DNA from: Malania oleifera
Lineage: Eukaryota > Streptophyta > Magnoliopsida > Santalales > Ximeniaceae
Assembly (NCBI RefSeq): GCF_029873635.1
Contig: NC_080427.1
Location: forward strand, 72,695,348 to 72,759,347
DNA: 64,000 bases
Direction: 5' to 3'
Part shown: positions 34,691-46,484 of the stretch, in pieces
How positions within the stretch are numbered: position 1 is the first letter of the stretch
How the letters are laid out: each line of letters starts with the position of its first letter
Notes under the pieces: model-generated
Seen by the model: the letters and a program-made list of their open reading frames with translations, nothing else
Database searches by the model: none
Told to the model about the DNA's origin: nothing
Made by a program: the position numbers and the translations under genes

Positions 34691-35600
34691 GCTACCAGAA
34701 CTTTATGTGCAGGAGGTGGTATGACTCCATGGTGTTCCTATTTCTATTGTTTCAGATTGGGATCCGCATTTTACATCTCATTTCTAGAAGAGTTTACAGG
34801 TTGCCTTGGGATCACGACTGACGTTCAATATGTCTTTTCACCCGCAAGACAGATGGACAATCGGAGAGGACTATTCAGACGTTAGAGGATATGTTGCGGG
34901 CTTGTGTACTGGATTTCGGTGATAGTTGGATACAATATCTACTGCTCGTTGAATTTGCATATAACAACAGTTACCAGGTGAGGCTTTGTATGGTCGTCAG
35001 TGTCGATCTTCATTATACTGGGATTAGGTAGGTGAGCAGTAGATACTGGGTCCATAATTAGTTCAACAGACCTCTACAAAGGTCGAATTAATTAGGGAAA
35101 GAATAAAAGCAGCTCAAAGTTGACAGAAGAGTTATACTGATACTCGTCGATGAGAGTTGGAATTTGAGGTAGGAAATATGGTATTCTTGAGGATCACTCC
35201 GATGAAAGGGATGATGAGGTTCGGGATGAAGGGGAAGCTAAGTCCTCGGTATATCGGGCCTTTTGAGATCCTTGAAAAGATAGGTTCGGTTGCTTATCGA
35301 GTGGCTCTACCTCCAGTTTTATCCAGAGTCCATGATGTATATCACGTGTCTGTACTGAGGAAGTCTGTACCAGATCCATCACATGTACTGAGTTACAAAC
35401 CTTTAGAGATCAGTGATGCCTTATCGTATGAGGAAGTACCAGTGCAGATATTGGATTAGAAGGTGCAGCTATTACAGACTAAGGAAATACCTCTCGTAAA
35501 GGTATTATGGCATAACCATGTGGTGGAAGAAGCTTCATGGGAATTAGAATCTGAAATATGCCAAAAGTATCCACAGTTATTCGCTAGTACATAAGTATGT
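34691..35600 (+). pseudogene. Gypsy 1 integrase C-part and chromodomain-like tail
   Basis: The sequence jumps from the RT connection domain to the integrase core: a PISIVSDWDPHFTSHF-like segment near 34738-34790, then ERTIQTLEDMLRACVLDF. RNase H and the integrase zinc finger are missing. The C-terminal frame 35157-35459 has MEFEVGNMVFLRITPMKG and YIGPFEILEKIGSVAYR. The end near 35500-35590 (VKVLWHNHVVEEASWELE) is the chromodomain-like tail of the Tekay clade. Confidence 0.8.
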
Positions 35601-35839
35601 ATAGTAGTGTAGATGGTATAGATTAAATGGTATGATCTTTGGGAGAGTTTTGTTTATGTATGTAATCTTTCGAAGTATCTTTTGTGTAACCACTGTTTTC
35701 CTCCGCCATATATGAGGACATGTAATGAATTTGGGCCGAAGTCGCTTTGTAGGTGACTGTTGACTCTTTTGTAAAGCGGGATTATAAGAAAAAATTATGT
35801 TTAGCAATGGTTAGTAAATTTAGAGGATGAAATTCTTAT

Positions 35840-35850
35840 AAGGAGGGGAT
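35840..35850 (+). other. Polypurine tract of gypsy 1
   Basis: AAGGAGGGGAT, two bases before the 3' LTR start. Confidence 0.85.
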
Positions 35851-35852
35851 AT

Positions 35853-36166
35853 TGTAGAGACCCAAACCCGTAATAAGCTGGGTTCATCGGCGAAGGAGTC
35901 ACGTTCGTCGATGAAGTCCTTTAGAGCCTCGTTGACGAAATTGAGGGCCTCGTCAACGAGCAAATACTGAGCCGGTCAGAGAAATATCCAGAATTTGGGC
36001 TCGGTGACGAAGGGATGGCTTCGTCGACGAGCTGTGTGGCGGATTCGTCGACGAAGACGCCGTCTCGTCGACGAGTTTGACTTGGTCAAAGGCTCCATAA
36101 ATATCCATTTTGGTTGCTTAGGAGTTAAGTTTCTTCCCAAAGCTCTCTCTCTCACTCTTTAAACCA

Positions 36167-36198
<32 letters not shown>

Positions 36199-37887
36199 AA
36201 GGTTCTTCGCCGTTCGACATCCGTTTCTTAAAATGGAAGTTCCTGTGGGGATCAGAAGAGGAAGTTGTACAACTTTAGCGAATCGGATCGTTGTTTTGAG
36301 GATTTTTGGGTTTTCCCAAAAATCAAGGTAAGGATCTGATTTAAATTTTGATTGAATATTTGGATAGTAGTCAAAATTATAGTAAGGTTATGTTCTGTGG
36401 TTTTAGGTTTCGAGGATCCCGGGTTGTCAGTTTGGAGCATTTTCGTACGTAGTTTCGTTTTGAGTTTAAGGTAAGGGGAATTTGATTACAATAGCATTTT
36501 TGAAAAACTAAACTGCTAAAAAGCTAGTTTATACTTATATGTATGATTTAACTGCTTATTTTCTAAATTCTATCAAGTAGAAATGCCGATTTTACGATTT
36601 TATGGTTCTTGGTAAAAACGAGGATTTTGGCGTATGATCTCCAAATTTTATGAAAATCACCTATTTGCATTTATACTGTAGTAGGAGATGCTTGAATCCT
36701 TTACTTTTACATTTAAGTGATGTTTACTGGAATTTTATCATTTAGCGGATTTTTGGATTAAATTGGTGTGATATATGTTGAAATGAAAATGTATGAATTT
36801 TCTATACTATGTATATGAGATATGGGAACTAAAGTTCCAAATTTGTTATGCTGAAAATGTGGAAAATAGAGGCTGGTTATACATCGAGTTGTATTAGTGA
36901 AACAAAAAGGGGTAAACCGAGTGGATAGGCGCCTGTTTGAACTCGACGTGATTATCTGAATTTGTGAAAATATTGGAATTGCACAGGTTACTATATTTTT
37001 CTATAAATTGTATATATGATACTAGAACCACAACTTGCTACCAAAAGAAGTTGAAAAAAACTTCAGTGATGGGGTTGAAAAATACTCTAAACTATTATAA
37101 GCACGGTTCCGATGCTGGCAGTACAGTGCAATCATACATGAGGGATCAGTGTGGGTACTTTAGATGGTCGACCTGTGAGGAGTTAGTAAGCTGCTGGTAA
37201 AAATAAACTAGGGGGCGGTCGGACTATAAAAGATGCTCAACTTTGTCTGCACGAACAGGACACTGTCAGAGGTATCAGTGCACAACCCGTGCCACGGGAG
37301 TAAACAGGAAATTTGTCATACCAAGCTGGAAGTGTTCTAATAATCATATGCATGATTTAAATACTTGAACGTGCAGATAAATTTTATATGTTACAGTATT
37401 ATAAACAAATGTTCCATATGCATGAGTTTTTATGAAAATATGCATATATGTAGTCACACACTGTTGTAACACTTTCTTCCTTACTGAGAGGTGTCTCACC
37501 ACATTATACAACCTTTGTTTTCAGGTTCATCAGTATGTCGGTCCTAGTAGCTAAAGGAACTGGGGAAATTGTTTTGGGTTTAGCTTAAGTAAGCATTCAA
37601 ATTATGTATTAAACTTAAATGAAGTTCCTTTTTGGAGGGTTGTAATAACAGGTTATATTTTATGTCTAACTCTGTGTACTTAAGGATGTAATAGTAAACT
37701 CTGGTGTAAGTCTAGTGGAAATCCCACTGACTGTTTATGTTTTTCTGCAACATTTATATTGTAATTATGTATGGTTTACACCTGTATGTCCCTGTTTAGG
37801 GCGGGTTGTATACGTATCTTGAATAGGTGCAGATATTTTGTATTCGGGTTAACGGTGCTGGTCTATATAAAGGGCTGGGTCGTTACA
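35853..37887 (+). repeat. 3' LTR of gypsy 1
   Basis: 2,035 bp, closely similar to the 5' LTR. It keeps three perfect TCGTCGACGA copies (36021, 36045 and 36065) upstream of its TATA box (CCATAAATATCC), where the 5' LTR has none intact. Confidence 0.9.
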
Positions 37888-37892
37888 GTATA

Positions 37893-38385
37893 CCCTTTAC
37901 AGGATGTGCACATCCTAACTCACCTAACCGGGTTTGAGGCAAATCGGGACTCCTAACAAGGCGAGTCTCTCTTTTCAGGCCACGTATGGAATACAACAGA
38001 TATTAAAATTTGCGTACAAGTAAATGCTTCTCACAACAAGTAGGTGTGTACAAATTTAAGGCACTAATGCACTCTCACAAGATATGAATTTAAGTTCAAG
38101 TGAGTATGTATAATTTCTCTCTAAAAAATATTTTCTAATCAAAACTAAGAGTATGAAGAGACAAAATTTTCAATATAAAAATATGAGAGACCTTTCAAGA
38201 AAAGATATTATATATGAATATATGCTCATGGTTCTCTTGATTCTCCCAAACACTTTATCAAAATAATTTTCCAAAGATTTAGTTCAAGGAAAGTTAGGGT
38301 TTTGGCTCAAAAAGGATTTTTGCAATAGATACAAGTGAGCCTTTGGATCTTACAATAGATGTGCTCAAAGATCCACAAACTATAA
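37893..38385 (+). repeat. Right part of the SIRE-like copia LTR
   Basis: Continues the 29308-29835 repeat after the gypsy 1 target duplication. It begins CCCTTTACAGGATGTGCACA and CCGGGTTTGAGGCAAATCG and is AT-rich to about 38385, where gypsy Gag sequence on the other strand begins. The end is not sharply defined. Confidence 0.4.
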
Positions 38386-38925
38386 CAAGTTCCCCCAAAA
38401 ATATTTTATCAAGTTACCCCTGCATCGTCATATCTCCCTATGTCAAAACAGAGAACTCATCCGCCTTTGCATTGCATATGGAGGCCGGGAAGTATCTTTC
38501 AAAGAACATTTCGTTGAAGCGGCTCCACGTCATCTCTACCGGACCGACTCTTTGCTTCTCCAATGGACTCACCGTAGTCCACCATCGCCCAACCTCCCCA
38601 GACAATTAGAAGGAAGTGTAGATGACTCTCTGCTTATTTGTGCAGTGTAGGACCTCCAGAATTTCAGTCTTCTCGACCCAGTCCTCGACTATCATCAGAT
38701 CGGATCCTCTTGAAAACGCCGTATGGTGCATACGTGTAAACCTCTTGATGGTACACCCCACAGCAGTAGGAGAACATTCACGTCTCCTAACACTCCGCCA
38801 GATCTCCGACATAACCTACCTTGTCAACCCTCGAGGCACAAAAGGAGGCTCATCGCTTGCAGTCCCCTCAAAGCCACTATCCAAGTCGTTATCCTTTGGC
38901 TCCATTCTGAAAATAGAGTAGGAAT
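38386..38925 (-). pseudogene. Gypsy 4 Gag fragment
   Basis: Minus strand from about 38905. GCTIKRFTRMHHTAFSRGSD, EDWVEKTE, ILEVLHCTNKQRVIY, GRWWTTVSPLEKQR and WSRFNEMFFERYFPAS follow the Gag order of gypsy 1 (VCAKNWIQEIEKILDVL and GEAERWW). Stops and one frameshift are present. It is truncated at about 38386 against the copia-like LTR. Confidence 0.8.
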
Positions 38926-39216
38926 CGGTTAGAATTCCTATATCGTACACAATTAACACAATCATTAGAACCTATCATGTCAGCTATTACTCTCACAGGT
39001 CCAGGTCTTTTCTATCACACCGACACAAAACCATCAATGGTTTGTCGTGATTTTACTGAAATTGTCATTCCAGGAAAAACACAGAATACCGTCAACGAAT
39101 CCTTGTCTAGCCACAAGACAACCCTCGACCTACTCTACCCATTTACGACATCCTATACTCTGGTATGTACACATATTAACATCTAACCAAGTTTATAAGA
39201 CCTAACAACCTGGTTA

Positions 39217-39228
39217 GCTCTGATACCA
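39217..39228 (-). other. Primer-binding site of gypsy 4
   Basis: The minus strand reads TGGTATCAGAGC three bases inside the LTR end at 39232. Confidence 0.9.
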
Positions 39229-39231
39229 AGT

Positions 39232-41010
39232 TGTCATGCCACAAACCCGACAATGGGACCCAGGGTGTGATATAGTAACCTAACCTGTCTTTGTATCATT
39301 CAAAACACACATGATACTATAATGAATGAGGGTCTAACCCCGTGGGGTTCTCGTACACCCTATATACATTCACATACATGTCATATACGCAGCGAAAAAA
39401 TTCCTTCCATACATACATAGTACCATACTAGAGTCTATACAAACAGAATCTAAACTCCATAATATAAACATAACCCAGGGTGCTAGCAATACCCAAAATG
39501 ATAACCGTGTTACAGTCCAAGTACTTACACAAGTACTCTATGCAGTAAACCAACCACTACACTCCCAACACTAGGATGCTAGTTCCGGTTACTCAAAGGA
39601 CCTGAATACATGTACGTAGAATAGGGGTGAGACACATCTCAGTAAGGCAGAATCAGGTTATATCGGCGTGTGGCATATGAGTGTTATCATGACATAAACA
39701 TACACAGTTTAGTTCCTGTATTTCCACAAAATAGTTCCAGTATAGTTCTCAACACGCACACACATGATTAAGTAACCCGGTGTCATCACACCCTTCGGCA
39801 CGAAGCCGACCTGCATTACACTGCGTCCCCGGCACATGGTGTAGTGCTAGACTCCTATGGCATCGTACTGGTACATTTGGTGGATCCAAACCCTTCGGTA
39901 ATCAGTTGGTAAGAGGCGATATTTCATGCCCTCAGATATGGAGCCGAACACTCTTACCAATGGCAGGTGGTATTTCACACTCTTGGATATAGAGCCGAAC
40001 ACTCTTTCACAACCTGGAACAATTTGGAACACACGTTCCGATATCTCATTTTAGCAAATCACAACTCAATGCATATTCATATAACAATTCATTCCACACT
40101 CATTTGGTAATTGCAAAATCACGATTTTCAAAATACAGTTTAAAACAAGTCAAGGCACGACCATCTCCATAATATAATATATTCAACAATATATCCATGG
40201 TTTTCCAACGAAACCAGAAATACAACCCAACGCCCCCTTTTTCCCAAAACAGTAACATGAAAACTTCGTAATTTTTTTACTCGTTAGATTTCCCCAAATA
40301 AGTAGCCAAAACACACACAAGATCGTGAACCATAGTTCTACCGAATCCGATTTAAAAAATAACCGATATAAACAGAATCCCCTTACTTTTCCCCGAAAAA
40401 TCCAACACGAACTCTACGACTCTTAAACAGCAATCTGAGTTCGCAAAATCTATAAATCACAATACAATAATTACTTACAATCTTACTCTCTACATATCTA
40501 CCGAAACGGAATTGAAAACCGAGCCTTACCTCGATTTTTGGGTCAAAACTCGAAGACCTCAAAACGAAGATCTGTTCCACAGAACACATAAAGATTCCTT
40601 CATTGATCTTCACAGTAACGTCAGATCGTCAATTCTAGCGACGAATGACAAAAAAGTCTAGAGAGAGAGTGTGAAGCTTCGAGTTCTAGAGAGAGAGAGG
40701 GAGAGAAATTTGGATATCTTAACTTCTAAGCAACCCAAAATGATATTTATAATACCTTTGACTTAGTCAACCTCGTCGACGAGGCGGTGTCTTCGTTGAC
40801 GTCGCGGTGGCCTCGTCGACGAGTCAGAGATTTTTGAATTTCTAAAAATCTTTTGAATTCTCCTCGTCGACGAACCTCTGCATTTCGTTGCCGAACAATA
40901 GAAGGATCTTCGTCGATGAAACTCAGGCTTCGTCGACGAAGCCTACTCAAATTACCGTTTTATCTTTTTACTATTTATTTATTCCATATCTCACGGGTCA
41001 GGTTCTTACA
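39232..41010 (-). repeat. 5' LTR of gypsy 4
   Basis: 1,779 bp. On the minus strand it begins TGTAAGAACCTGACCC at 41010 and ends GGCATGACA at 39232. It holds four perfect TCGTCGACGA copies (40773, 40813, 40864 and 40930) upstream of a TATA box on the minus strand (TATTATAAATATC, about 40742-40754). The promoter-proximal sequence GACTAAGTCAAAGG is shared with gypsy 1 (GACTCAGTCAAAGG). The rest of the element is lost beyond gag. Confidence 0.88.
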
Positions 41011-42481
41011 ACCGTCGCCGCATCTGCTTCACCGGCGAAGAACGGAGAAAGTTTCCTACCCTAAAACATTACTTTTAATATATTTGTTTTTTTCACACAA
41101 CTCACACGTCGCGTGTCAAAATATTATAAGAGAGGCCCACCTCCGGTGGAGGGGCCGGCTCGTCTCATAATTTCCCGTCATTGTGGGGCGCCTCACGCCT
41201 GGCTCTGGCGTTGAACCTCTCCGCCTTCGCACGAGACGCCCTTTCCCTGGAAATCATTTCATTATGATTTTTGCTGCTTCTGTCTCAAACCAATGGGGAT
41301 TCCTTTGCCTAGGTGCCTGAGCCTTCAGGTTGTCCCATTATTATCGTTTAAAATCTTTTCATTATGGTTTATGCATGTGCTGCATCAGTCTCGATTCATT
41401 TCCCATTTTCTATGATGCTCAATAGATCCTGTCTACCACGAATCTCTTTTTTTTTTTTTTTTCCATTAGACTTATGTTTAAGAGTTAAGAATTCAAATTA
41501 TAAATTTAGAGTTTATTTGATACTGTTATTGTTTTCTGTAAAAAATTAAATTATAAAAAAATATTTGTTTCTATCAATAATTTTCTATTTTATAGTTTTC
41601 AATAATTTTGACAAACTATTGTTAGAACTTTTAATATTTAAAAATAATTTTTTAATTAATTATTCATTTTATATACTTTTAAATTAAAATCAAAATTAAA
41701 TGATTATATGAATTTGAATATAATTAAAAATAAAATATGTATAAATTTTTTAAAAAATAATAATAAAATCAATTGCAAAATAATTCTAATATTCTTCAAT
41801 TGCAATGTCCAATAAATTTTTTATTGTAAAGTAAATTTTGAAAGTTGAAGAATTAAGTAAAATAATTATAATAAATTTTATTCTTTTAATGTGTATTATT
41901 TATACTTTCAATATTTTAATCATAATTTTATAAATATTTGATTTAAAGATGAAAAGGTATATTTTTTAATTGAGTTTTTAATTTGTATTAGTTTAATAAA
42001 TATTAACCAAGTGGTTCCTTGGTTATTATTTCTAATTTTTATTTCTCAAATTTTTGATAATGATACCAAATCTCTTGAAATTCATAAAAAAAAAACCCAT
42101 ATGCATTTGCAAACTCTTCTTTGTTAAAGCCAGCACCATCCATGAACGAGAAGTTTCTTTGAAGATACCACAAATCCTACCACTTACAGCATGCGTTCAG
42201 AAATCGACTCCATCTCAAAAGCAGAATTATTTATTGCTTGGCTTCCAGTTGAGTACATGAGAAAGGCGTCACAGCATACAGTAAGTATAGATCAAATAGG
42301 AAACGAAACCCCACCACTCAAAGAATAATATACAAGACATCTATGACGAAGTTGAAGTTACGGGATCTATACATACAAACAGTTTCGATCATTGATACCT
42401 TGCTCTCGCTCTCCTGTTATATTTGCAGGCCCAGCGGGGGAAAAAAAATTAGGCAGTGTCTTGGAGTTGTCTAAGCTGCTG
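41011..42481. other. Spacer and CBM20 3' UTR
   Basis: 41011-41400 is GC-richer, with ACACGTCGCGTGT and CACCTCCGGTGGAGG inverted repeats and no known frame. 41450-42050 is very AT-rich. 42220-42481 directly follows the CBM20 stop on the minus strand and should include its 3' UTR. Confidence 0.4.
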
Positions 42482-43706
42482 CTAAATGAGTCCCAGATTG
42501 GTAAGGAGCATCTCCAGAGTTTTACGACCCCATTGCATGTCTTTACGCAAAGCATCATTATCATTTGGCTGTGAATCAATTGGCTGTTGTTCTTCAGCCA
42601 CCGGAGGCTCATGCTCTAGCTCATTGTGATGCTCTGCCTTTAGCTTCCCATTGGAGCTCAGCTCAGTTAACTCTTCCGGTAGTGTGGAACTTTCAGGTTC
42701 TTGCTTCTCGTCCAACTGGACAAATATTGGGAAGGAAAGAAAAAATAAAAGAAAAGAAAAGAAAGAAAAGGATGGCTATAACAGCATCTGCAATGAAACA
42801 TGTGAAAATCTTTCTTTCTGCTTTCGGAGAATTATATATGGCCCATAATCAGTGACGTTGGGTAAACATGATTGTACACGGGCAACCAGGGACTTGATTG
42901 CTGAAAGAAAAGAAAAGAAAAGGATGGCTATAACAGTATCTGCAATGAAACATGTGAAAATCTTTCTGCTTTTGGAGAATTATATATGGCCCATAATCAG
43001 TGACATTGGGTAAACATGATTGTACACGGGCAACCAGGGACTTGATTGCTGAGGATAAAACTTGGTTTTGTTCCCTAGAGCAGTAGGTTTTAAGTCATGT
43101 TGTACACAATACTTAAAACAATTCCATATAACAACAATGACAACACCACAACAACACAACAACAAAACCAAGCCAAGTCTGGGTCGGCTACATGAATCAT
43201 TTTCTGCCAATTTATGCCATCATGGACATTTTCTTTTGACAAATTCAACATTATTAAACCCTTACTCGTTATCTCATTCTAAGTTATTTTAAGACAATTC
43301 CTACCCTTTCTATCGCCCTTTACATTAACTCACTTGCACTTTAACAATTCCATATGCTATTTTAAAGACATGGGAGTGAGAATTTCTTCTATCCTGCTAT
43401 ATTGAAAACTACAATATTCCTATTTTCATATGCTCCACTCAATGATAAAAGGAAATATTGGATCTGTATCTCTTCTATATATGCACACACGCATTGATCT
43501 TGTTACCATTTACTCCACTTCATGCTTACCCAGATGCACTGGTTTAGTGTTCAGAAGGTGAAATAGCTGGCCCTTGTTCTATGTACCATCTCACAATGCT
43601 TCTCCAAATAGAAAAATAGGTTTGAGAAGAGGCAAGCTAAAACCCATTTGTTTTAGCAATATGGAGTCTCCTAGCCCTGAATGAGCATATACTGAGTATT
43701 CCGCAT

Positions 43707-43749
<43 letters not shown>

Positions 43750-45362
43750 TGTCACCTTTTGCCCATGGCGACCTTTAAATTCATCAGCTCTAATCGAAGC
43801 ATCAATGGAAATGCTTTTCTCATCTTTATCTGCGTTTTCTTCATCTGCTGGTGCCATTGATAACAGAGTCAAGCCAGGTACCAGAACAGGGCCACCTTCC
43901 ACGTTTTCTTCGGCAGCTGTGCTTGCCTCAGTATTGACAGTTGTTGCCATGCCATTATTTCCAGGAATGTTCTCAGGTTCCACCTTTGGATAAGTACCGC
44001 TCCCTGTATCACTCATTTTTTTGTTCACATTTTCCAAGGGCTCCTGCTTCTGGTAATTGGTATTCTCTGCAACTATAGCCATTGGTTTTTCTTGTGAGTG
44101 AGTAATTTGCTCTGGAACAGTTTGTTCTTTGCTTGCCTCTGTCATTGGCTTATCTGATGGTGAAATATTGCCATCAACAATAGCAAATTCCCCCTGGAAA
44201 CGAGTCACATTCTTGGCAACAATTGACGCCTCTGAGTCAAATTTGGATTCCTCATTTGCATTAGGAACTGGTTCTTCCTCTATGACCCTCTGAAATTCAT
44301 CATTTTCCCAATGTTCGATGATGGTGATTGTGTTCTTTGTTTCCCAGGTCTGAAGGATTCGATTGGGACCAGGCTGCCAAATGATCTCCTCAGTGCTTCC
44401 CTTCAGTATAAACTTGAACTGGATTGATTTTCCAATAGGTATATCCTATTTAAAACACAAACAAATCAAAATTTGTCTTTGAACAAAAACAAACAATCAT
44501 TTCTCCATACGCAGTTTTCCTTCTCACCATCTCCAGAGTCCACAAATGTCCATCAGACCAGTCCAAGGGAACAGCAATTGATGGGTCCCACAAGCCAAAC
44601 ATAGGATCATCCCCTACAATGAAAAATCGCTCACCAAACAAGCATTCTTTCTGTAACTTGAATCTGACATGAACAGTATGTGATTGATCTGGACACAAGG
44701 ATAAATAGCATTCAGCCCAATACACATTCAAGAAACAGAAAAAAAAAAATTAATGCACGGTACGAGCTTACATAAATCTTGAGTCTGAGTTTCTGCAGCG
44801 TCTAGGCAGGCCTGCATCAGAAACATCATAGAAAATCAAAGTCTCTCAAAAGACACAACGCAGAACAAGACATTTTCTCATCCTATTTTGCAGTATAATG
44901 TGCTAAATTTATACTGTTTGCCCAACATTTTGGAAGCACTTTTCTTGCTTCCAATACATGAGAATCAGAGAAGTATTTGTTTTCATAAACAATAAAGACA
45001 CAAAAAAATTAACAAATCTTATTGCAAACAGTCGAACCTCAACGTGCTGTGGGAATCCAAGCTTTCATTTCTTTCCCCATTTTTTTTTCCCCGGGAAACA
45101 AGAAGAAAAGCCAGGAGAATCGACAAAACAAAGAAGTTACCTGGGGGTTGAGGAAAAGAGAAGAAGAAGATGTTGAAACCGGGTGGATCGGCCTGCGCCT
45201 CAAAGATACAAGATACTGCGAGAATCGAACATTAAGCATCCATCTGTGAGTACCCAAAAATCGAACTTCTGGTCTACTGAGCAAGTCTCTGGGACAAGAC
45301 AAGCATCCGTCTCCATTCTTGTGGGCAAAAACCCTGGCATATGAACTGGCGAGGGCTTTCAT
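42482..45362 (-). CDS. CBM20 (starch-binding fold) protein, probable plastid, 448 aa
   Basis: Five exons on the minus strand: 45141-45362, 44772-44811, 44528-44688, 43756-44445, 42482-42715. All junctions are GT-AG. Summed length 1,347 nt gives 448 codons and a stop, and phases agree. The start ATG (45360-45362) opens a 74-residue, Arg/Ser-rich leader, likely a plastid transit peptide. CBM20 follows at about residues 92-180: [62 protein letters not shown], the usual order with the binding-site tryptophans. The remainder is acidic and low complexity and ends in [16 protein letters not shown]. No catalytic domain is seen; a starch or glucan adaptor role is inference. All exons are open, so the gene is probably active. 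Confidence 0.88.
42753..43052. repeat. ~150-bp tandem duplication in the last CBM20 intron
   Basis: Two copies (about 42753-42904 and 42905-43052) run from a GAAAA-rich start through GGATGGCTATAACAG, AATTATATATGGCCCATAA and GGGCAACCAGGGACTTGATT. They differ by a few substitutions and a 4-bp TTTC unit, which suggests a fairly recent event. Confidence 0.9.
43711..43746. repeat. (GA)18 microsatellite next to a CBM20 splice donor
   Basis: On the coding strand this is a (TC)n tract that begins about 10 bases after the donor of exon 4 (G/GTGACAATTTC). The donor is weak by consensus. Confidence 0.85.
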
Positions 45363-45618
45363 CACTCTTCCCACCACTACAATTAACCACTTCAGTTGCT
45401 TCTTTTCTTTGAGACAGGGTGAAAGCGAGGGGGAAAAGAAGGAGATGATTCAAGAAAAGAAGCAGTTGAATTTGTTTTGTTTTGTTTTGTTTTGTTTTTG
45501 TGATGAGGGTGTTTTTATTATAGGATTGCAGTGGCCATCAATTATTAGTTTACTATCATTGAGAGTTGTAGGACAAAATGGGGAAATAATCTTCAATTCC
45601 GATGCAGGTGGGTTTATG

Positions 45619-45628
45619 ACACGTGTCA
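45619..45628. promoter_or_regulatory. G-box/ABRE palindrome upstream of CBM20
   Basis: GACACGTGTC is a perfect 10-bp palindrome with the CACGTG core bound by plant bZIP and bHLH factors. It lies 257 bp upstream of the CBM20 ATG. Light, sugar or abscisic-acid control would be typical but is inference. Confidence 0.6.
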
Positions 45629-45929
45629 CCTGGCGTTGAATCTCGGCCACTTCCCAACCCGAAAGCCTCAGCCAACCATAATCTTGTGCATTTCAAGGAA
45701 GGGTGCAGAGGCATGGTCCCCTGCCCCCATTTAAGAGGGGCATCCAAAATTATAATAAGTATGGTAAAGTTAAATTTATGAATCATACAATAAAATTGTG
45801 AGAAATGACAGTTAAATAAGGATTAATGTCAAAAATGAAGTATCGAAAAAATCAATTTGGTTTGCATGTTTAGAGATCTGTTTTATAAGTCTTATATCTT
45901 TTAAGAAAATTAATAGAAATGTTTAGGTA

Positions 45930-46252
45930 AAAGAAGAGAGACTTGTATATGGTATAATACGTATGATAAGAGGAATGGTAGAGACAAAATGAAACTTGAT
46001 GATAAATAAATCAATATTACTAGTAGATTTCAATGTTTTGGATTTATTATGCAAACTAAAAGATAATTTGAAGAAGATGAGGGGCTTAAAGTCAAAGCAT
46101 GTTAGGTAAAATAGAAAAGTACTTTGAGCATGTTATGTGAATGTAGAATACCTTTAATTTTGAAGGGGAATTTTATAGAACAATTGTAAGGCTAGTTATA
46201 TTATATGAATCAGAATGTTGGCAACTAAGAAACAACATATCCAAAGAGTAAA
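45930..46252 (+). pseudogene. RTE-type LINE C-terminal remnant
   Basis: Plus strand with stops: a LGSIIQ-like GFIMQ segment, an FEEDEGLKVKAC block, and CECRIPLILKGNFYRTIVRL with VILYESECWQLRNN (about 46140-46240). This matches the C-terminal region of plant RTE ORFs (the RRMPLKLKGKFYRT pattern). It is cut at 46253 by a gypsy LTR. Confidence 0.65.
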
Positions 46253-46484
46253 TGTAACGATCCAAAATTTCATACCATTTTTAAAAAAATAAATACTATA
46301 AAATCATAAGACTTTGAAAATCTACTATAATATCTCGATCCCAAAGTGGGCACCGAGGAATTCCTGTTCATAAGATAATACACCTATGCAACGGAAAACA
46401 TAAAGTTATATAACCATACTTACAATACCAAAATTCAGTATTTTCCCAAAACATACATACATACATATATATACATATCTCTGC
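46253..46484. repeat. Gypsy LTR fragment, outer level of the nest
   Basis: Begins TGTAACGATCC and resembles the start of the element 3 LTRs (TGTAACATCC, GCGGAAAACATAAA, CAATACCAAAATTCAGTATT). It is interrupted at 46485 by the LTR of gypsy 2. Its remainder should lie past the window end. Confidence 0.6.

Larger units (their letters stand above)
29836..37887 (+). mobile_element. Ty3/gypsy chromovirus 1 (Tekay/Del-like), complete structure
   Basis: 8,052 bp with LTRs 29836-31935 and 35853-37887, both starting TGTAGAGACCC and ending ACA. The primer-binding site is at 31938-31949 and the polypurine tract at 35840-35850. A perfect 5-bp target duplication GTATA lies at 29831-29835 and 37888-37892. 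The interior order is Gag, protease, RT, (RNase H and early integrase deleted), integrase, chromodomain-like tail. Stops are present in every domain, so it can move only with help from an intact relative. It sits inside an older copia-like LTR. Confidence 0.92.

Noticed and set aside
43591..44208. Single-exon 205-aa protein
   Set aside because: It reads through the splice donor at 43755 into the (TC)n repeat; the spliced model joins in phase to the last exon.
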